From positions 17,817,307-17,881,306 of the forward strand of contig OU744451.1 in assembly GCA_916610825.1 (NCBI GenBank): a stretch of 64,000 nucleotides of DNA, given 5' to 3'. Source of the stretch: Haliclystus octoradiatus (taxonomy: Eukaryota > Cnidaria > Staurozoa > Stauromedusae > Haliclystidae). Below, piece after piece: positions 10,791-23,000 of the stretch; positions within the stretch are counted from its first letter, which is position 1, and each line of letters opens with the position of its first letter. The notes beneath the pieces were generated by a model that searched no databases, was not told the DNA's origin, and worked only from the letters and a program-made list of their open reading frames with translations. The translations under genes and the position numbers were made by a program.

Positions 10791-11740
10791 ATCAATTTAA
10801 TTTTAAGTAAATTCATCATATATTAATGAGCTGTTATCATCTTTATATTATTGGCATTGCTACTCTATTATTGTGTCTTTTCTCCAGTTTTAACTGAGGA
10901 TATATGTTTCACTTACTCAACTCTTTTTTGTTTGCTTTTTCACCAGGAACACATAACTGCTACTTGAATTAACTATTCATTTTGGGAATATACTATACCA
11001 TCCATCTATCGTTCTTGGTAATGCCAATGTGTGTTTTTATTGGTAAAACCATACTCAAGAACTTTGTACTGTCAATAAGGAACTATATTGAAGTTAGATG
11101 GTAATCTCATAAATAACAAATTACTATCATAATCGTCGTATATGGTCTAAATAATGTTGAGCTTTGTTAAATAGGCATAAAACGTTTTTATTACATTTAA
11201 CTACTAAAATGATGTATTAAGTGATAAGTTACATTAGTTCTTGTTAATTGAGTTTAGTAACAAAATATGTAAACACTTTTGGAATCATTCGCGTTGATTG
11301 TTGAATAAAATGTTTGATGTTTGATAAATGAACTATAATATTTTAATTGAAATCATGATTTTAATTAAGTTATATATCGTTTGTTGTTTGGATTATGATT
11401 CTATTTCTGCCAGGAAAGGGCTATAATACGGTATTAGGTTGAACAGAAATATACTCCAATTAGGAAAAAAGCCAATTGAAAGGAGAATAATATTGCTGGA
11501 AGGTGCGAGAATCTCTAATTCTATGTAGACAATTATTCTTGAAACAAGAAAATGGCGGCAATTAACAGCTAAATTCAATTGAATAGCGTGTGAAATAAAA
11601 AGAAAATTTCGTCTAGAAACAACAATTTATATTCTTACACAATCCAAATATTCTTACCTCACGGAACAGCCAAATATTGTTGTTTCAAGGAAATATATTC
11701 TTGATACTTATAAAAAGATTTTTGTAAGTGATTTTAAGGA
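10791..11740. other. AT-rich non-coding stretch
   Basis: I see no gene, tRNA or clear repeat. The single short open frame at 11393-11578 has no protein features and is likely chance. Confidence 0.5.
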
Positions 11741-12202
11741 TTTTGCTGTGTAGATTCCTGGTGTGGCCACACGGACAATCCAAACTCCAGGATTTCATCG
11801 ACATAGCCAATTCAATACACTGGCGAATACGATTCACATCTACGTGCTCAACCATTAACGTAGCATTCCTCGACCTCAATGTGTATATACGGTAATGATC
11901 GCCTGTCCACTGACACTTACGTTAAACCGACGGACACTCATAATTTACTGCATTTTGCTTCTTACCACCCTGCTGAAAGAAAATTGTCTATCGTGAAATC
12001 ATGCTCAACACAATACATCAGAAACATGACAGATAATAACATCCTTCTACTCCGGTTACACATACTCTATATCATATTCTGCTCGAAGCATTACACACCC
12101 AAACGCACCTTGAAGATTATCAGAGATATGTACACAAACCACATATCACAACTTGTAAATAAATATGTAGCAAACAAACCACAATCGGCCCGTGTAGTGT
12201 AA
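11741..12202 (+). pseudogene. Penelope-like element, RT C-terminal part
   Basis: Sequence resumes the PLE reverse transcriptase: LQDFIDIANSIHWRIRF, INVAFLDLNVYIR and then TDTYVKPTDTHNLLHFASYH (11900-11960), the conserved FLD...Y-K-P-T-x-x-x-x-Y/L-L-H-F region of Penelope proteins. A frame change occurs near 11880. The 107-codon frame 11879-12202 ends at a SINE insertion. Confidence 0.8.
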
Positions 12203-12420
12203 ATCAAACTACAGTGCAGCCTTGGTGTAGTGGCCGCAGGGTCTCGGGTTCAATCCCTGTCCGAAGCACTATAGGTTGGCGTCAGGAAGGGCATCCGGCT
12301 ATTAAACACACACAAGCTTCAAAATACTAACAAATTAACCAACCACCCCGGTGAAAAAAAGCTGTAAGCTTACCCGGTTCATGGAAAAATGATAAATGCA
12401 AAAAAAAAAAAAAAAAAAAA
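12203..12420 (+). mobile_element. tRNA-derived SINE inserted in PLE
   Basis: A pol-III-type A box (TTGGTGTAGTGGCC, 12231-12244) and B box (GGGTTCAATCCC, 12249-12260) lie about 20 bases apart. A GGCGTCAGGAAGGGCATCCGG block follows, a motif I know from SINE bodies in several animal phyla, then a unique tail and an A-run of about 20 bases (12399-12420). PLE coding sequence ends just before it and resumes just after, so the SINE is younger than the PLE. A short AAATCAA flank on both sides may be the target duplication. Confidence 0.75.
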
Positions 12421-12830
12421 ATCAACCAAACAAATCTTTCCCTTTATATAACAAAGATACGAGAGACTTTATCGGAAATTTAATGGACGACTTCTTAACA
12501 CCCCATATGGAGTCACATATACAAATATACAGAGTAGAACCTGCGGTCACATTCAGCAGAAACAAAAACCTACATGAATATCTCAAACACACACGCGATT
12601 CTATCCTCAAAGAAACTAGCGATAATGACGAAAAACGAACGGATGATGCCCCCTGTGCAACGGGAAAAAGATGAAAAATGAAAAATATAAAACCCTCTTT
12701 ATTGAGTCTACAGCCTTCCGGTCGATAACAACATCTGCATTAGTTATATAAATGGAGACTATCTATACATTATAGATGTCCATATCGCTGCAACATTCTA
12801 AACAAAATGTCAAAACATTTTTAAATTTTG
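12421..12830 (+). pseudogene. Penelope-like element, linker before endonuclease
   Basis: The frame after the SINE reads NQPNKSFPLYNKDTRDF, then PHMESHIQIYRVEPAVTFSRN and NLHEYLKHTRDSIL, which match the R/Y-x-P-x-V-x-F-x-R-x-x-N-L region between reverse transcriptase and GIY-YIG in PLE proteins. It breaks up after 12674. The endonuclease itself is not recognisable here. Confidence 0.65.
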
Positions 12831-14384
12831 ATGAAAGATGAAACTGCAGAAAGCATGTTTTCGATATATTACTTGGGTTTCACATATTGCAAATTGACAT
12901 GCTACTAAAAGTAATTGATGCAACTACGACAGTTAATGGTTACACGTCTTGGATATTATATTAATTCTCAATTCTTGTTATTGAACTTCATCGCAAATGT
13001 TCAAAACGATTTCGAAATGCAACTTGATAGAAAATAACAAGGAAGGGGAGCTATAGCAGTCTAGCCCACCAAGCCTCTCTTTGAAATACTCTTCGATGAT
13101 TCGTCACCAGAAAATCTTGCGTCGAATCACAGCCCTTGTAAACCAATAGTTTTTACACCTTTCCACGCCCCATGCTGAATCAACAAAAGCAAGCTTTTGT
13201 CCTCGAGTTAGCAGACTCTACTGTTTACCAAATTTACATTTGGTGAGCCTTTTGTCAAAGCGGGTTCGTCTGCTCTGACGTCAGGCCACGTGTTTAATAT
13301 TATGAACGCATGCGTATTATCTTACATAGCACACTTTCTTTAAATTGCCAAACAGGACAGTAAGAGTTTCACGATAAGAAGATAATTGAATTATTTAGCA
13401 GAAAATCACGTAATAATTTGATCGATATTTGTATGTATCAGTATGGATTGGTTGTTTTTATAAATCAATTCTACGGTTTATTTTATAGTGCTCATATAAT
13501 AGGTAGCCTTTTCGATACAGAATCACTTGACTGAGAAGCCTAATGCGGCTATATATTTTGTATTGTACTTTATTTTATCGGTTGATTGAATATTTTAAAC
13601 TAATCTACAAGGTTGATTATACAACACATCCATCATCCACAATATTTTTCTTCTGCATCTAATTTTGCGAGTGTATCTACTGCTATATATCTTTACCAAG
13701 AGTGACGACAATGGAGCACACCAACATACAGACTGAAATCATATCAAATAAAATGAGTAATGCAATAGGATTCTTACTAGATATCAGATTTTCCATTGTG
13801 TATAAAAAACTTATTTAAACATTGAGTAAAAGGTGTCGAACGTACCAAAACTAGTACCGTTAGACAGGGTATTGAACGCATTGCAAACATTGTATCGACA
13901 GGGTGGTTGACGTTACAAGAGTGTATAAAGATTCTAGCACTATATACACACGACACACGACACACGACAATCATGACACAGTATAATGATTTTAAAAGAC
14001 AACCAGCCCACATTGATACATATAAGCCTCGCACAAATTATGTTAGGAAGCGTTGTTGATTTTCTGCCGAATTAATCGTTTTATTTTCTTCATCGTGAAA
14101 CTCTTCCTGTCTTGTTTGTCAATTTGAAAAATTGTGCTATGTATTTTTTTCTTCATACAAGCTTCCTTTGTCTGCAAACCAAACAAAGAACTAAATAAAG
14201 TATACCATAATAAATCATCAAAACTGCAGCCAAGCTCATCAATCTTTGATTCATTAGAATATACTATTTTAAGTCATTGCGAGAGTAACCACTTTTGACA
14301 GATGGCCGCTGTATAGAGATGACGACTGGGTAACTGTAGTCTATGCTGTAAGTAGTTACAATGATGTCCTGTCGAGGAGTAATT
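12831..14384. other. Non-coding stretch, no recognised feature
   Basis: No supported gene. A plus-strand frame around 13780-14060 is open for about 70 codons (GIERIANIVSTGWLTLQE...) and the minus strand has an 85-codon frame in the same place. Neither resembles a family I know. A CACGACA triplet run lies at 13949-13969. Confidence 0.4.
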
Positions 14385-14960
14385 ACTTAAGTAGTTTAAT
14401 TTTATTTAACATCTTTAATGGATATCTTTTTTTTATTGTTTTTCTGCAGGCCTATCATAAAATCGTAACAGCCAACTTCTGTCAAAAATAATTGCGACCA
14501 TGAACATTCCTATGCATTTGCCTAAAATTGTCATTGTGTATAATGTATATATCTAGTTTTATTTTCTGAATGAGATAAATAAAGTATTTACATGATCTAT
14601 ACTGCTAGCGGGATGCTAAAACATAATGAATATCATTTTTTACTGACTATATGTATATGTTTTAAGCACATTATATGAGCTAAATGATGTAGGGCTACCA
14701 TCTCTGATGGTATTCCTTCAACTTAAATCACATGATTGCACTGAAACTTGACAGCATCGCCTTCATTTTTCTACTGGGAATGCCATAAATCAAATTGCGA
14801 AATTAAGGCATTTTGCCTACTCCGATTCAGAATTTTTTGGATATGTTGTTGAGCATAAAATTTGACTCTAGAATTGATGAAAAATGCTTCTGTTGCAACT
14901 TGTGTGAGGTCATTTTTTATATGACTGTATCGTATGTGCTGTTCAGATAAATGTCTTTGG
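14385..14960 (+). repeat. Dispersed repeat, copy 1 (inverted copy at 31.8-32.5 kb)
   Basis: This block is present in inverted orientation at about 31838-32440. Shared landmarks include TTTTTCTGCAGGCCTATCAT, ACATGATCTATACTG, CACATTATATGAGCT, AATCACATGATTGCACTGAA, AAGGCATTTTGCCTACTCC and ATCAATTCTA/TAGAATTGATG. It has no coding potential that I can defend. It is an unclassified mobile repeat of about 550 bases. Confidence 0.75.
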
Positions 14961-17900
14961 CTCTAGTCAATCAAGCGTTGTCGTATTTCTTTTAGTTGAT
15001 TTTGTTTCAATTGTTGACGATGACTTTTGCCTTAAAATAACTATTATTGTGTTTGATAATTTATCTATTACATAATCATCTTCGTTTTAATGCATAAAAA
15101 ACCTTATATCAATTTTAAAATTAGATTTTTTGTCGAACCAAAATGTAGTCATTTGAGTGAAACGCGACAGTGAAATACTCGAAAAGCGTAACTAATCTCT
15201 TTTTGCACTATATGACCACGTGACACGTGACTGGAAAGAACAGATGAGCGCAACGGTGCATGGCGAATGACAAACGAGCTTTATGGCTTCAGTTGTTCTT
15301 TTGTAGGCACTGCAGATACACTGTCAACATTGCATAAAGCAGATATCCATTTCGAAGTTGAATTTACGAAAGCGCTCACTGATCTATTTGTGAAGTATAC
15401 CAATTAACTAATCAGTGAGTTAAATCCATATACCAGTATAGCTTTCAATCTATAGATTTTAATTTCTCCATTCTTTCCCATTCTAATATTTTTCTGGTAT
15501 CAAGAATATTAACATTCACTCACTTTGGTTTGACAAGTTCAGTGAAGGGCTAATGCACACCAGCCGTGTTTGAGTTCTCTGATACTAGCATGCGGGACCA
15601 GTGGAGACACAATAAAGTACCAGGAAACACGAGCCATTAGGGTGACTGTTTTTACATACAATACATGTTATAAAAACAATCATTTTTCAGAGGAAGGACA
15701 CAGAAAAGATTAGTAGTGATATACTTCCATGAAGCAATACAAAACAGTCGGATAAAAGTAATAAAGTATTTACAATGCTATATCTGTTTTGAAATTAAAC
15801 ATGAATCGCCAAATTCGAGGGTGGCAGAAAGTTAAACTATATTTATAAATATTCAAATATTCTTCAAACACTTTCTTCAGTTGAATCTTTTTAATTTATC
15901 TCATTGATTTAAAAACATACTTAAAGTGACGAGGAAAAAAGTTCGGGCGCCCAGATTATTATTTGAATTCTTGCGAAAATGTGCTCTGGCATGAAATTTT
16001 ATACGGCTCAAATGTTGCCATGACAAAATAAATGAAATCTAAGTGTGTTGCTACACCAATATGTGATTTAAATAGTCCTTAGTTTCTTTCCCATCAAGCT
16101 AATTCTATTTTGAAATGGTGTCCAATGTTCGAAACTTCTTTAAATACTGCCTTCTTTTCATTACACTTTAGCAAATTATTGGTATAAAAAATTTTAATAT
16201 GAAATAAAATAATCTTGTGATTTATTGAAGCATAAATTTTCAAGTCTCAATCCAAAAAGCAGACCAAAATCTAAAAAAACTACTCTTAATAAGAAAATAG
16301 TGTTGTTTTTTTCTCGGATCATTTGTTCGTGTATATACTTCTCAGTATAGTATATATTCTTGATTACATGATGTACATGAAAGCATGCAGAAATATAAGC
16401 AAGTAGAGATTATATTTAAAAGAAATAAGCTTCTCAATTTAGCTACTTGTTTCGTAAGAATTAGCTTTCAGAGACAGGCTGATGCAGTGTCATTACAGAA
16501 AAATAATGTAGCTGGTAAAGTGGATAAGCAGAATCACCACGGAGTGTCAATTTGTTGAAAACCGATGTTTTATTGACTGAAGAGGCTTCTTGGCCGGATA
16601 TCAGATAAAAACATCTTCAGCATATTAAATTCATTTGATATGTAAGCCAAAAATAATGTAAAACTGTCCATATGTGTGTCCAAACTGTACAAAATGTTTT
16701 AGTTTCAGTGAATTATTATATCCATCCTTCCCCGAATATAAGACACCTCTCTGTGTCGTCAATCTATCAAAGTCTTTTGTGATATAATATCGTATTTTAT
16801 ATATCAGATAAAAACATCTTCAGCATATTAAATTCATTGATTAAATATAATTCTTAGACAGGATAGCTTTGTGAAGAAGTCGACAACAACCGTTGTCCGT
16901 CGAATATAAAACTAGATTAAGGTATGATATTAAACACATCTGTAATTGTGTTTTTGTTGAAGAAACGCGTCTGCTGGAAGGTAAAAAGGGGGTCATGCCA
17001 TGGTTTTTAATAGCCAATCATTGAGATTAAAGCTAACAAATCAGTGATTCACTGACGTTAAGCTGCGGGAGATCGACCAAAATAGCGCAATGAATTTTTT
17101 TTAATTTTATAGTCGTTTAGATCATCATCCGCGGCGAAGTGAATACAAAGCGTTTTGCCGCTGTTTTAGTAGTCAACACCTTGATGCATAACATGCGTTA
17201 ATCCAGTGTTTTAACACCTTTCTAACAGATAAACTCCATCGAAGTCTAATAAAACCTTTCTAAACTCTACATTTTACATTCAATTTCAGTCATATATGGC
17301 CAACAAGGTGTCCCGAAGATATGGGCATATCTGTTCTGGAAAGTGGACAATTTCTTTTTCGCGAGAAAAAAGTTACGATTTTTTGAAGTCTAGACTTAGT
17401 TATTATTCCATAGTGGGCTTTCTTGTCATTCCGGCATGAGTTCCGACTTTCGAAGGAGCACTATTTCCGAAATATGGTACTTTCAAAATTAATTATCTCC
17501 GCTTATAAGAGTCTAAATCGAAAAATTACTGCCGCCATTCCTATTTATTTTGTATGGGCTACTTGATTCCGGAATAAAAATTTTTGGTGTCATGTGCACT
17601 CATAATCCATTGCTTCTGTTAATATAGTTACTTGAACCTATTTTATTAGCATGCAACGCAATGATTAGTACTACCAACAAATCATGAAATGCAATGAACG
17701 TGTTATGAAAACACCATGGAAATGAAAAAAAAGTGAAAGCCACAATATTTTTAAGCCATGAAAACATCCACATCAACGAAATTAAATGAAAATTCCTTGA
17801 AAAATGCCATGAAGACGCAATAAAATTTATTTTTTTTTTCTCATGGTTTTGGTGTCAACAGTGTAGTATAGCCTGCAGAGACACACAGAATACTTCCTAA

Positions 17901-18793
17901 AAGCCGTAATATTTCGGTGGTGAATAAAAACGAGTTATTTATATTACAGCAATTTTTATTGCTGCATCTTCGAAGCTATAAATTTTGTTTAGAGAGCGAA
18001 AAACCAAAGGAAGGTATAAATAAAAGTTTATATTGAAAAAGCCAATGAATACAAGTGACTGCATTTTACAATATTCTCTATTAATAGTACAGTGCAAATA
18101 GATGAATCTCTAAATCACACTTTGGATAAAATGATTTTAACATGAGAAAGTAATAGGAATCGTGTCAGGAATTCTTTTGTGATTTGAGTATGTGATATGA
18201 TATATCAATCTAACGTGCTCTGGACTACACACTCGCCCATGATGATAGGTATATACTATTTTGCCATGGTGAATAAATTGATACCATAGATATAGTCTTA
18301 TCATAGTAATCTCAAAAGTTGTGGGTAATGTTAAATGGTGTTGATTAGAATAATTTCTTATGTTTTAAGATCAATATAACCCATATAGAGGTGATCGACA
18401 GAGAAAGTTTGAAGTGGAAAATGATGCTGATGATTCCATTGAACGATTCAATGATTAAGTTAAAGATTTCATTAAAAAATTTCAGGATGAATGAACTTCA
18501 AATAATTTCCAATTACCTTGAATGATTAATTCACTCAATGAGATGCGTTCTCTATTAGCATTATATGTTATTTTGCCATTGTATGCATGTATTTATCTTT
18601 AATGTGATTATATGTCTGTCGAATGAACTTATGTTTAGTTAGCTTTATATTGTATCTCGTTTTATAGGTTTAAATTGTAGCCAGCTCTCCATCCCTGTTA
18701 AATTTGCATAATCATTCTCTTGTTGACACATACTACATGGAGGCATGTTTTGTTTGCAATATCAGTTGTATATATATCATGAATACAATTTAA
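14961..18793. other. AT-rich non-coding region with a short duplication
   Basis: No gene recognised on either strand. A segment of about 40 bases beginning ATATCAGATAAAAACATCTT occurs at 16598-16638 and again at 16801-16840, a local direct duplication. A CACGTGACACGTGA palindromic cluster lies at 15216-15230 in a locally less AT-rich stretch, without a gene attached. Confidence 0.4.
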
Positions 18794-19162
18794 GGGAGGA
18801 TTAGCTCAGATGGCAGAACAACCGAACTTCAGAACGGATCATATCTGATCGACTGCGTCTCGAATCCCCCGAAGGTCAACTCAGTCTTGACTTTATCCGA
18901 AACATCAAATGAGTACCATATAAGGATCGCAGATGGTATGGTCCAGAGGGAATTTCATTGTGAGTAGCTGCGGCGCAACGTTGCGCATCGATAATCGGGA
19001 CCAATCTGCCATGAAATCTGTTGAAATTGATCTGCAGTGTCGCGGCTGAGATCAACAAAGAGCGTTTAAAATCACTGTTCTCTGGAAAAGCGACTCATCT
19101 AGAAATAGAGGAGTCGTACGGGTGCCTTCGGTAGGGCGACACCGTCTACATTACTTTATTTC
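18794..19162 (+). mobile_element. tRNA-derived SINE, full-length copy
   Basis: The 5' end resembles a tRNA (GGATTAGCTCAGATGGCAGA as A box region, GTCTCGAATCCC as B box). A body of about 280 bases follows. The same body occurs at 34022-34158 plus 40574-40770, where it is split by later insertions. Shared blocks include TTGACTTTATC, CATTGTGAGTAG, CTGCCATGAAATCT, GAGCGTTTAAA and CCTTCGGTAGGGCGACA. Both boxes carry changes, so current transcription is doubtful. Confidence 0.75.
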
Positions 19163-19889
19163 AATAGATAGTTTAATTGGATCCACCCTTCAGAAAATAT
19201 CTGCATTGACGGCAATATGCAAATTTTATCATATATGGATTACTACATTTTGCGGTAGTTAGTAGTGCACGAGTTTGAGGATTCTATTGGTGTTACAGCT
19301 TATTTGATTGGGAATATGAATGATAATATTTCAAATATTCTGTGCCTTGTGATTTCCTAGTTTACATATGGTTGAAATGTCTATTGTTTACCAGCTTATT
19401 TGATTGATTATTGTACGGATTCTATAGCCCCGTTATAAAATTCAACGATTGAACATGCAAAGACATTTGGAGCTAGGTTACATCATAGTTTATATATATA
19501 ACCTATGACAGTCAAATGAAATTCAAATTGAAATCTTTATAACAAAAGTAGTTCGCTTTGAATTTAAAAGCCGCGTGGAAATGGTTCGAACAAGTGAAAC
19601 TAATAACGAAATCAGTTTTATGATAATTAAAACAATACGGAATAGTAAATTACATTGAATTGCTAGAATAACTAGGCCCAACAAAATATATTTTGAAATC
19701 AAAGAAACGTGGACCTATTTTATGAAGTGGTGATATCAACAATACTGTAATCGACGATTCCCCTCTTTTGGGGATTTCATTAGTACAACAATAGAACATT
19801 TACGAATATTTTAACAATAGCTAATGTAAATTTACTTCCTATATTCGGGTCAAAGTTCCGTATAGATAGTTTTGTAGACATCATTGCAT
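19163..19889. other. AT-rich non-coding stretch
   Basis: No gene or recognised repeat. It separates the SINE from a small tandem repeat. Confidence 0.4.
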
Positions 19890-19990
19890 ACGGATCTTAT
19901 ATCCTATTGGTTAAAATATATTTAGAATAAACGGATCTTTTATCCTATTGGTTAAAATGTATTTAGAATAAGCGGATATTATATCCTATT
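19890..19990 (+). repeat. 41-bp tandem repeat, about 2.5 copies
   Basis: Units start at 19890, 19931 and 19971 with (A)CGGATCTTATATCCTATTGG followed by TTAAAATATATTTAGAATAA. The last unit is cut short at ATCCTATTAG, where a GC-rich hairpin region starts. Confidence 0.8.
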
Positions 19991-19992
19991 AG

Positions 19993-20066
19993 AAAAAAAG
20001 GCTGCCTCCGGCAGCTTTTTTCTAGCTCCTGCGGAGGGCCTTGTGGGCCTTCGGCCCAATGTTGTT
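19993..20066. other. GC-rich double hairpin island
   Basis: Two hairpins lie head to tail in otherwise AT-rich DNA. The first has GCTGCC-TCC-GGCAGC flanked by seven A on the left and six T on the right, so it resembles a bacterial intrinsic terminator. The second is TGGGCC-TT-CGGCCCA within GGGCCTTGTGGGCC. The base composition differs sharply from the surroundings. Confidence 0.6.
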
Positions 20067-23000
20067 ATTGTTGAGAAGCTGTATTTAATTTTCTTCACTA
20101 AGGAGGTGCATGCGCTCTATACATAGTATGGATTTCAGAATCAAAAATCTACACAGCAAAATCCTTCGCGGCTATTTAGAGACAATAAAGGTGTCTTTCA
20201 AGAAATTATTCCTACAAAACAAGACCATTTGAAGTTTTCCGTGTGGTAAGGAATTTTGTGTTATATCAATGCAATTTTTCCTAAATTAATTAACACCTTA
20301 AGGAGTTGAATAGTAATTAGAATAAGACCAAAAAGCTTCGTTTTTATCAATATTTTCTTCAATAGTTAACACCTTTTTCAATCTTTTGAGTAGAATCTGG
20401 CTATTAACTGATATAATTTTCTTGTTTCTGAATATTTTCGTTCTACAAAAACTACACACTTTCACACCCAGAATCCCTAGATATCTTTTATAAATAAATA
20501 CTAATATCCCAATTCCCCTTATATCCAAATCCCTTTTGCATGAGCAAATTTATTTCAGTATCTATCCAAACACAATATGAACACAATCCTTTTAACTAAT
20601 TTCGTAGTTAATATAATTCATACAATCAACTTTATAAGGAATGATTAACTCTAAGAAGTATAAAAAACGAAAGTATCATAAGTACAACTATATTTAAAAG
20701 AATAAGAATAAGAAGCATACAGTAAATATAGAGTTAAAACATCATCACCAGATTGATGAAGCATTAATTAATAAATTATTAAATTATTAAAGATAGCATA
20801 TATACTATACTTTGTAGATAATGTAGGCTTAATTCTTAGTTCGTTGCAGAATGTTCCAACAAAATTGAAGTGGACATGATCATCCAATCCATTCCATTCG
20901 TCATCATCTTAAATTTATTCAGAATAGTTTATCCAACGTCTTGATATTGACCTTGTATTGTATCTGCTAGGATAATCGCATCTCTGAAAAAGAAGTAAAA
21001 TTCCATATAAGTAACAGCAAGATCAAAAGGCGAATTAGTCGAAACAACACTGGTGTAGGATCGGAATTATTTAATATTGACGCTAAATCTGATTCTACTT
21101 TTGTCAGCTCAGAAACTGTTAATACATTCGAAAAACTATCCGAAAATCAATAACTTGTTCATTTAACTAATCCGATTTCATTTCAATTTATGTGCGCAGG
21201 AATCTGATTCTATTTTGTCACAAATACTGTAGGCCTTTATTGACATATCTTCTGGGCAACTAACGTGGTAGATAAGTAGCCTGTTTGACTTCTGACAAAG
21301 AAGTAAACGTAACTATGCATTTCATACTATAATTGTCTATACTATCACAAACGAAGAATAAATGAAATGGGAAGCTATTGGCTATTGGTAACTATATGAA
21401 ACCTTTTGCTGTAGGCTTCGGCCTCTGGACCTCGGGTCCCTGTTCAGTAGACCTTCTATAAAAACAATAACGTTCCATTATTTTGTTTTTCGTTTGATAG
21501 CCAATTAATTTATTAAATATTTGTTTTCATTTATTTAATTGTCAGGAGTAGATCAGTCTACAATATCAGTAGCTATATCTATAGGCCTACAATGGTTACA
21601 GTATTTACTACTTTTTACTTGGATTCCTGCACACATAAGATAATAAATCTAAATCTATTACTTGTTGAGTTCATTTAAGATGTTATGGAATCGGGATAAT
21701 GTAATTTTTAATGTTGGTAGACTGATAATTCAGCTGCTTATTATTCAGTTGCAACACCGCTCATTGCGTGAACCAGGAACAGTATAAATAGATTCGTTCG
21801 AACTCAAAACAACAGATTTCCAAACGCTTGATCAGTTTATACGCCATCACCTATTTACTAGAATATGTGGATACATTTATAAAACAGTCTACAGTGTAAA
21901 GCAGGACTATGTAATAATAAGCATACGGGCATATACGAATAACAATTGTAAAAGAAAGACAAATCTGCCTGCAGTCAAAATTAAAAGATGCTCGACCTAA
22001 CATACCTTTTCATTCTGATTGCTTGATAGAAATCATTTTCTGACGACCGAAATTGTTGTATGCATCATCGTGTTGGAGTAATATTAATTCTCCAATATAA
22101 TCGCCAAGTAATACAGTATCAAATTTGTTAAAGGCATTGTAGTTTGTAGCCCGGTAGATGCTGAACACTGTCTTCATCCCAAAGTCACGCTCAAAATTTC
22201 AATGTCAAAGTTTGCATAGCAAATTACCAACCGTCAATAGATGTGAAGTTTTTGGCAAGATTTCCAGCTGGGGTTTTGCCTAGATTCACACCATGGTCAC
22301 ACTGGTCTCTGTGATGTACCGCTCAGCGGAGTTGAAACCCAGCTTGATCAGTAATCATTGAAATTGTGACTCACGCAATAATTCCACATCTTGCCGCATG
22401 AATGTATTATTTTGCTCGATTGCAAATGTTAGATAGATATATATCATACAACGGTCATTGGATATAGTAGATACTGCGTCAACTCGACCATGGTTTGCGA
22501 AAAGCTGTCATCATTGCAATCATACCGAATTTGCTGTTTATTTTCTGTTTGATTAATATTTTCGAATTTTTTCAATTTATTTTGCTGAATGGCTGACCCT
22601 GGTTTTGTAACCCGTACTTTGAAGGCGACTAAAGAGCTATACAGTTACTTACTAACACGTGGTAAATGGAAATAAAACATTACAGTGTTTACCGTGGCTA
22701 TTAAAATATGACTTTATTATTTTTTTGAATCTCTGAATGACATGGTTCCAGGTATAACATGGTGAAAATAATACAACTTGTTTACAACGATTCCTGCCTA
22801 AATCCACAGAACATATGTCAAGTTGGTTATTAGACGACTATATGATTTGTTAGAGACTGTCGTGCAAGAAGACATTCGTAATATGCTGTGAATTGTATTA
22901 TCTTTAACTCACCAAGGCGATTCAAGGCGATGCAAGTAGGAATTTAACAGGTTTTCTAGACAATATCGAAATCATTTATAGCTATATCAAAAACTCTATA

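Noticed and set aside
12225..12300. Possible tRNA gene with A and B boxes
   Set aside because: No cloverleaf can be completed, and the GGAAGGGCATCCGG body and A-tail identify a SINE.
13777..14034. 85-codon minus-strand frame and an opposing plus-strand frame
   Set aside because: Neither resembles a known family; open frames on both strands are expected by chance in a locally less AT-rich stretch.
18426..18450. Further hammerhead-like CTGATGA motifs (also 34391, 62189)
   Set aside because: They lack the stem II and GAAA partner; chance matches.
18794..18880. Possible functional tRNA gene
   Set aside because: The head is tRNA-like but the B box is altered and the sequence continues into a 280-base body repeated elsewhere, so it is a SINE.
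19993..20022. Bacterial intrinsic terminator
   Set aside because: The hairpin looks like one, but the surroundings are an animal-type genome with no bacterial gene nearby; kept as an unexplained hairpin.
20298..20528. 76-codon minus-strand open frame
   Set aside because: No known motif, AT-driven composition, no splice or neighbour support.
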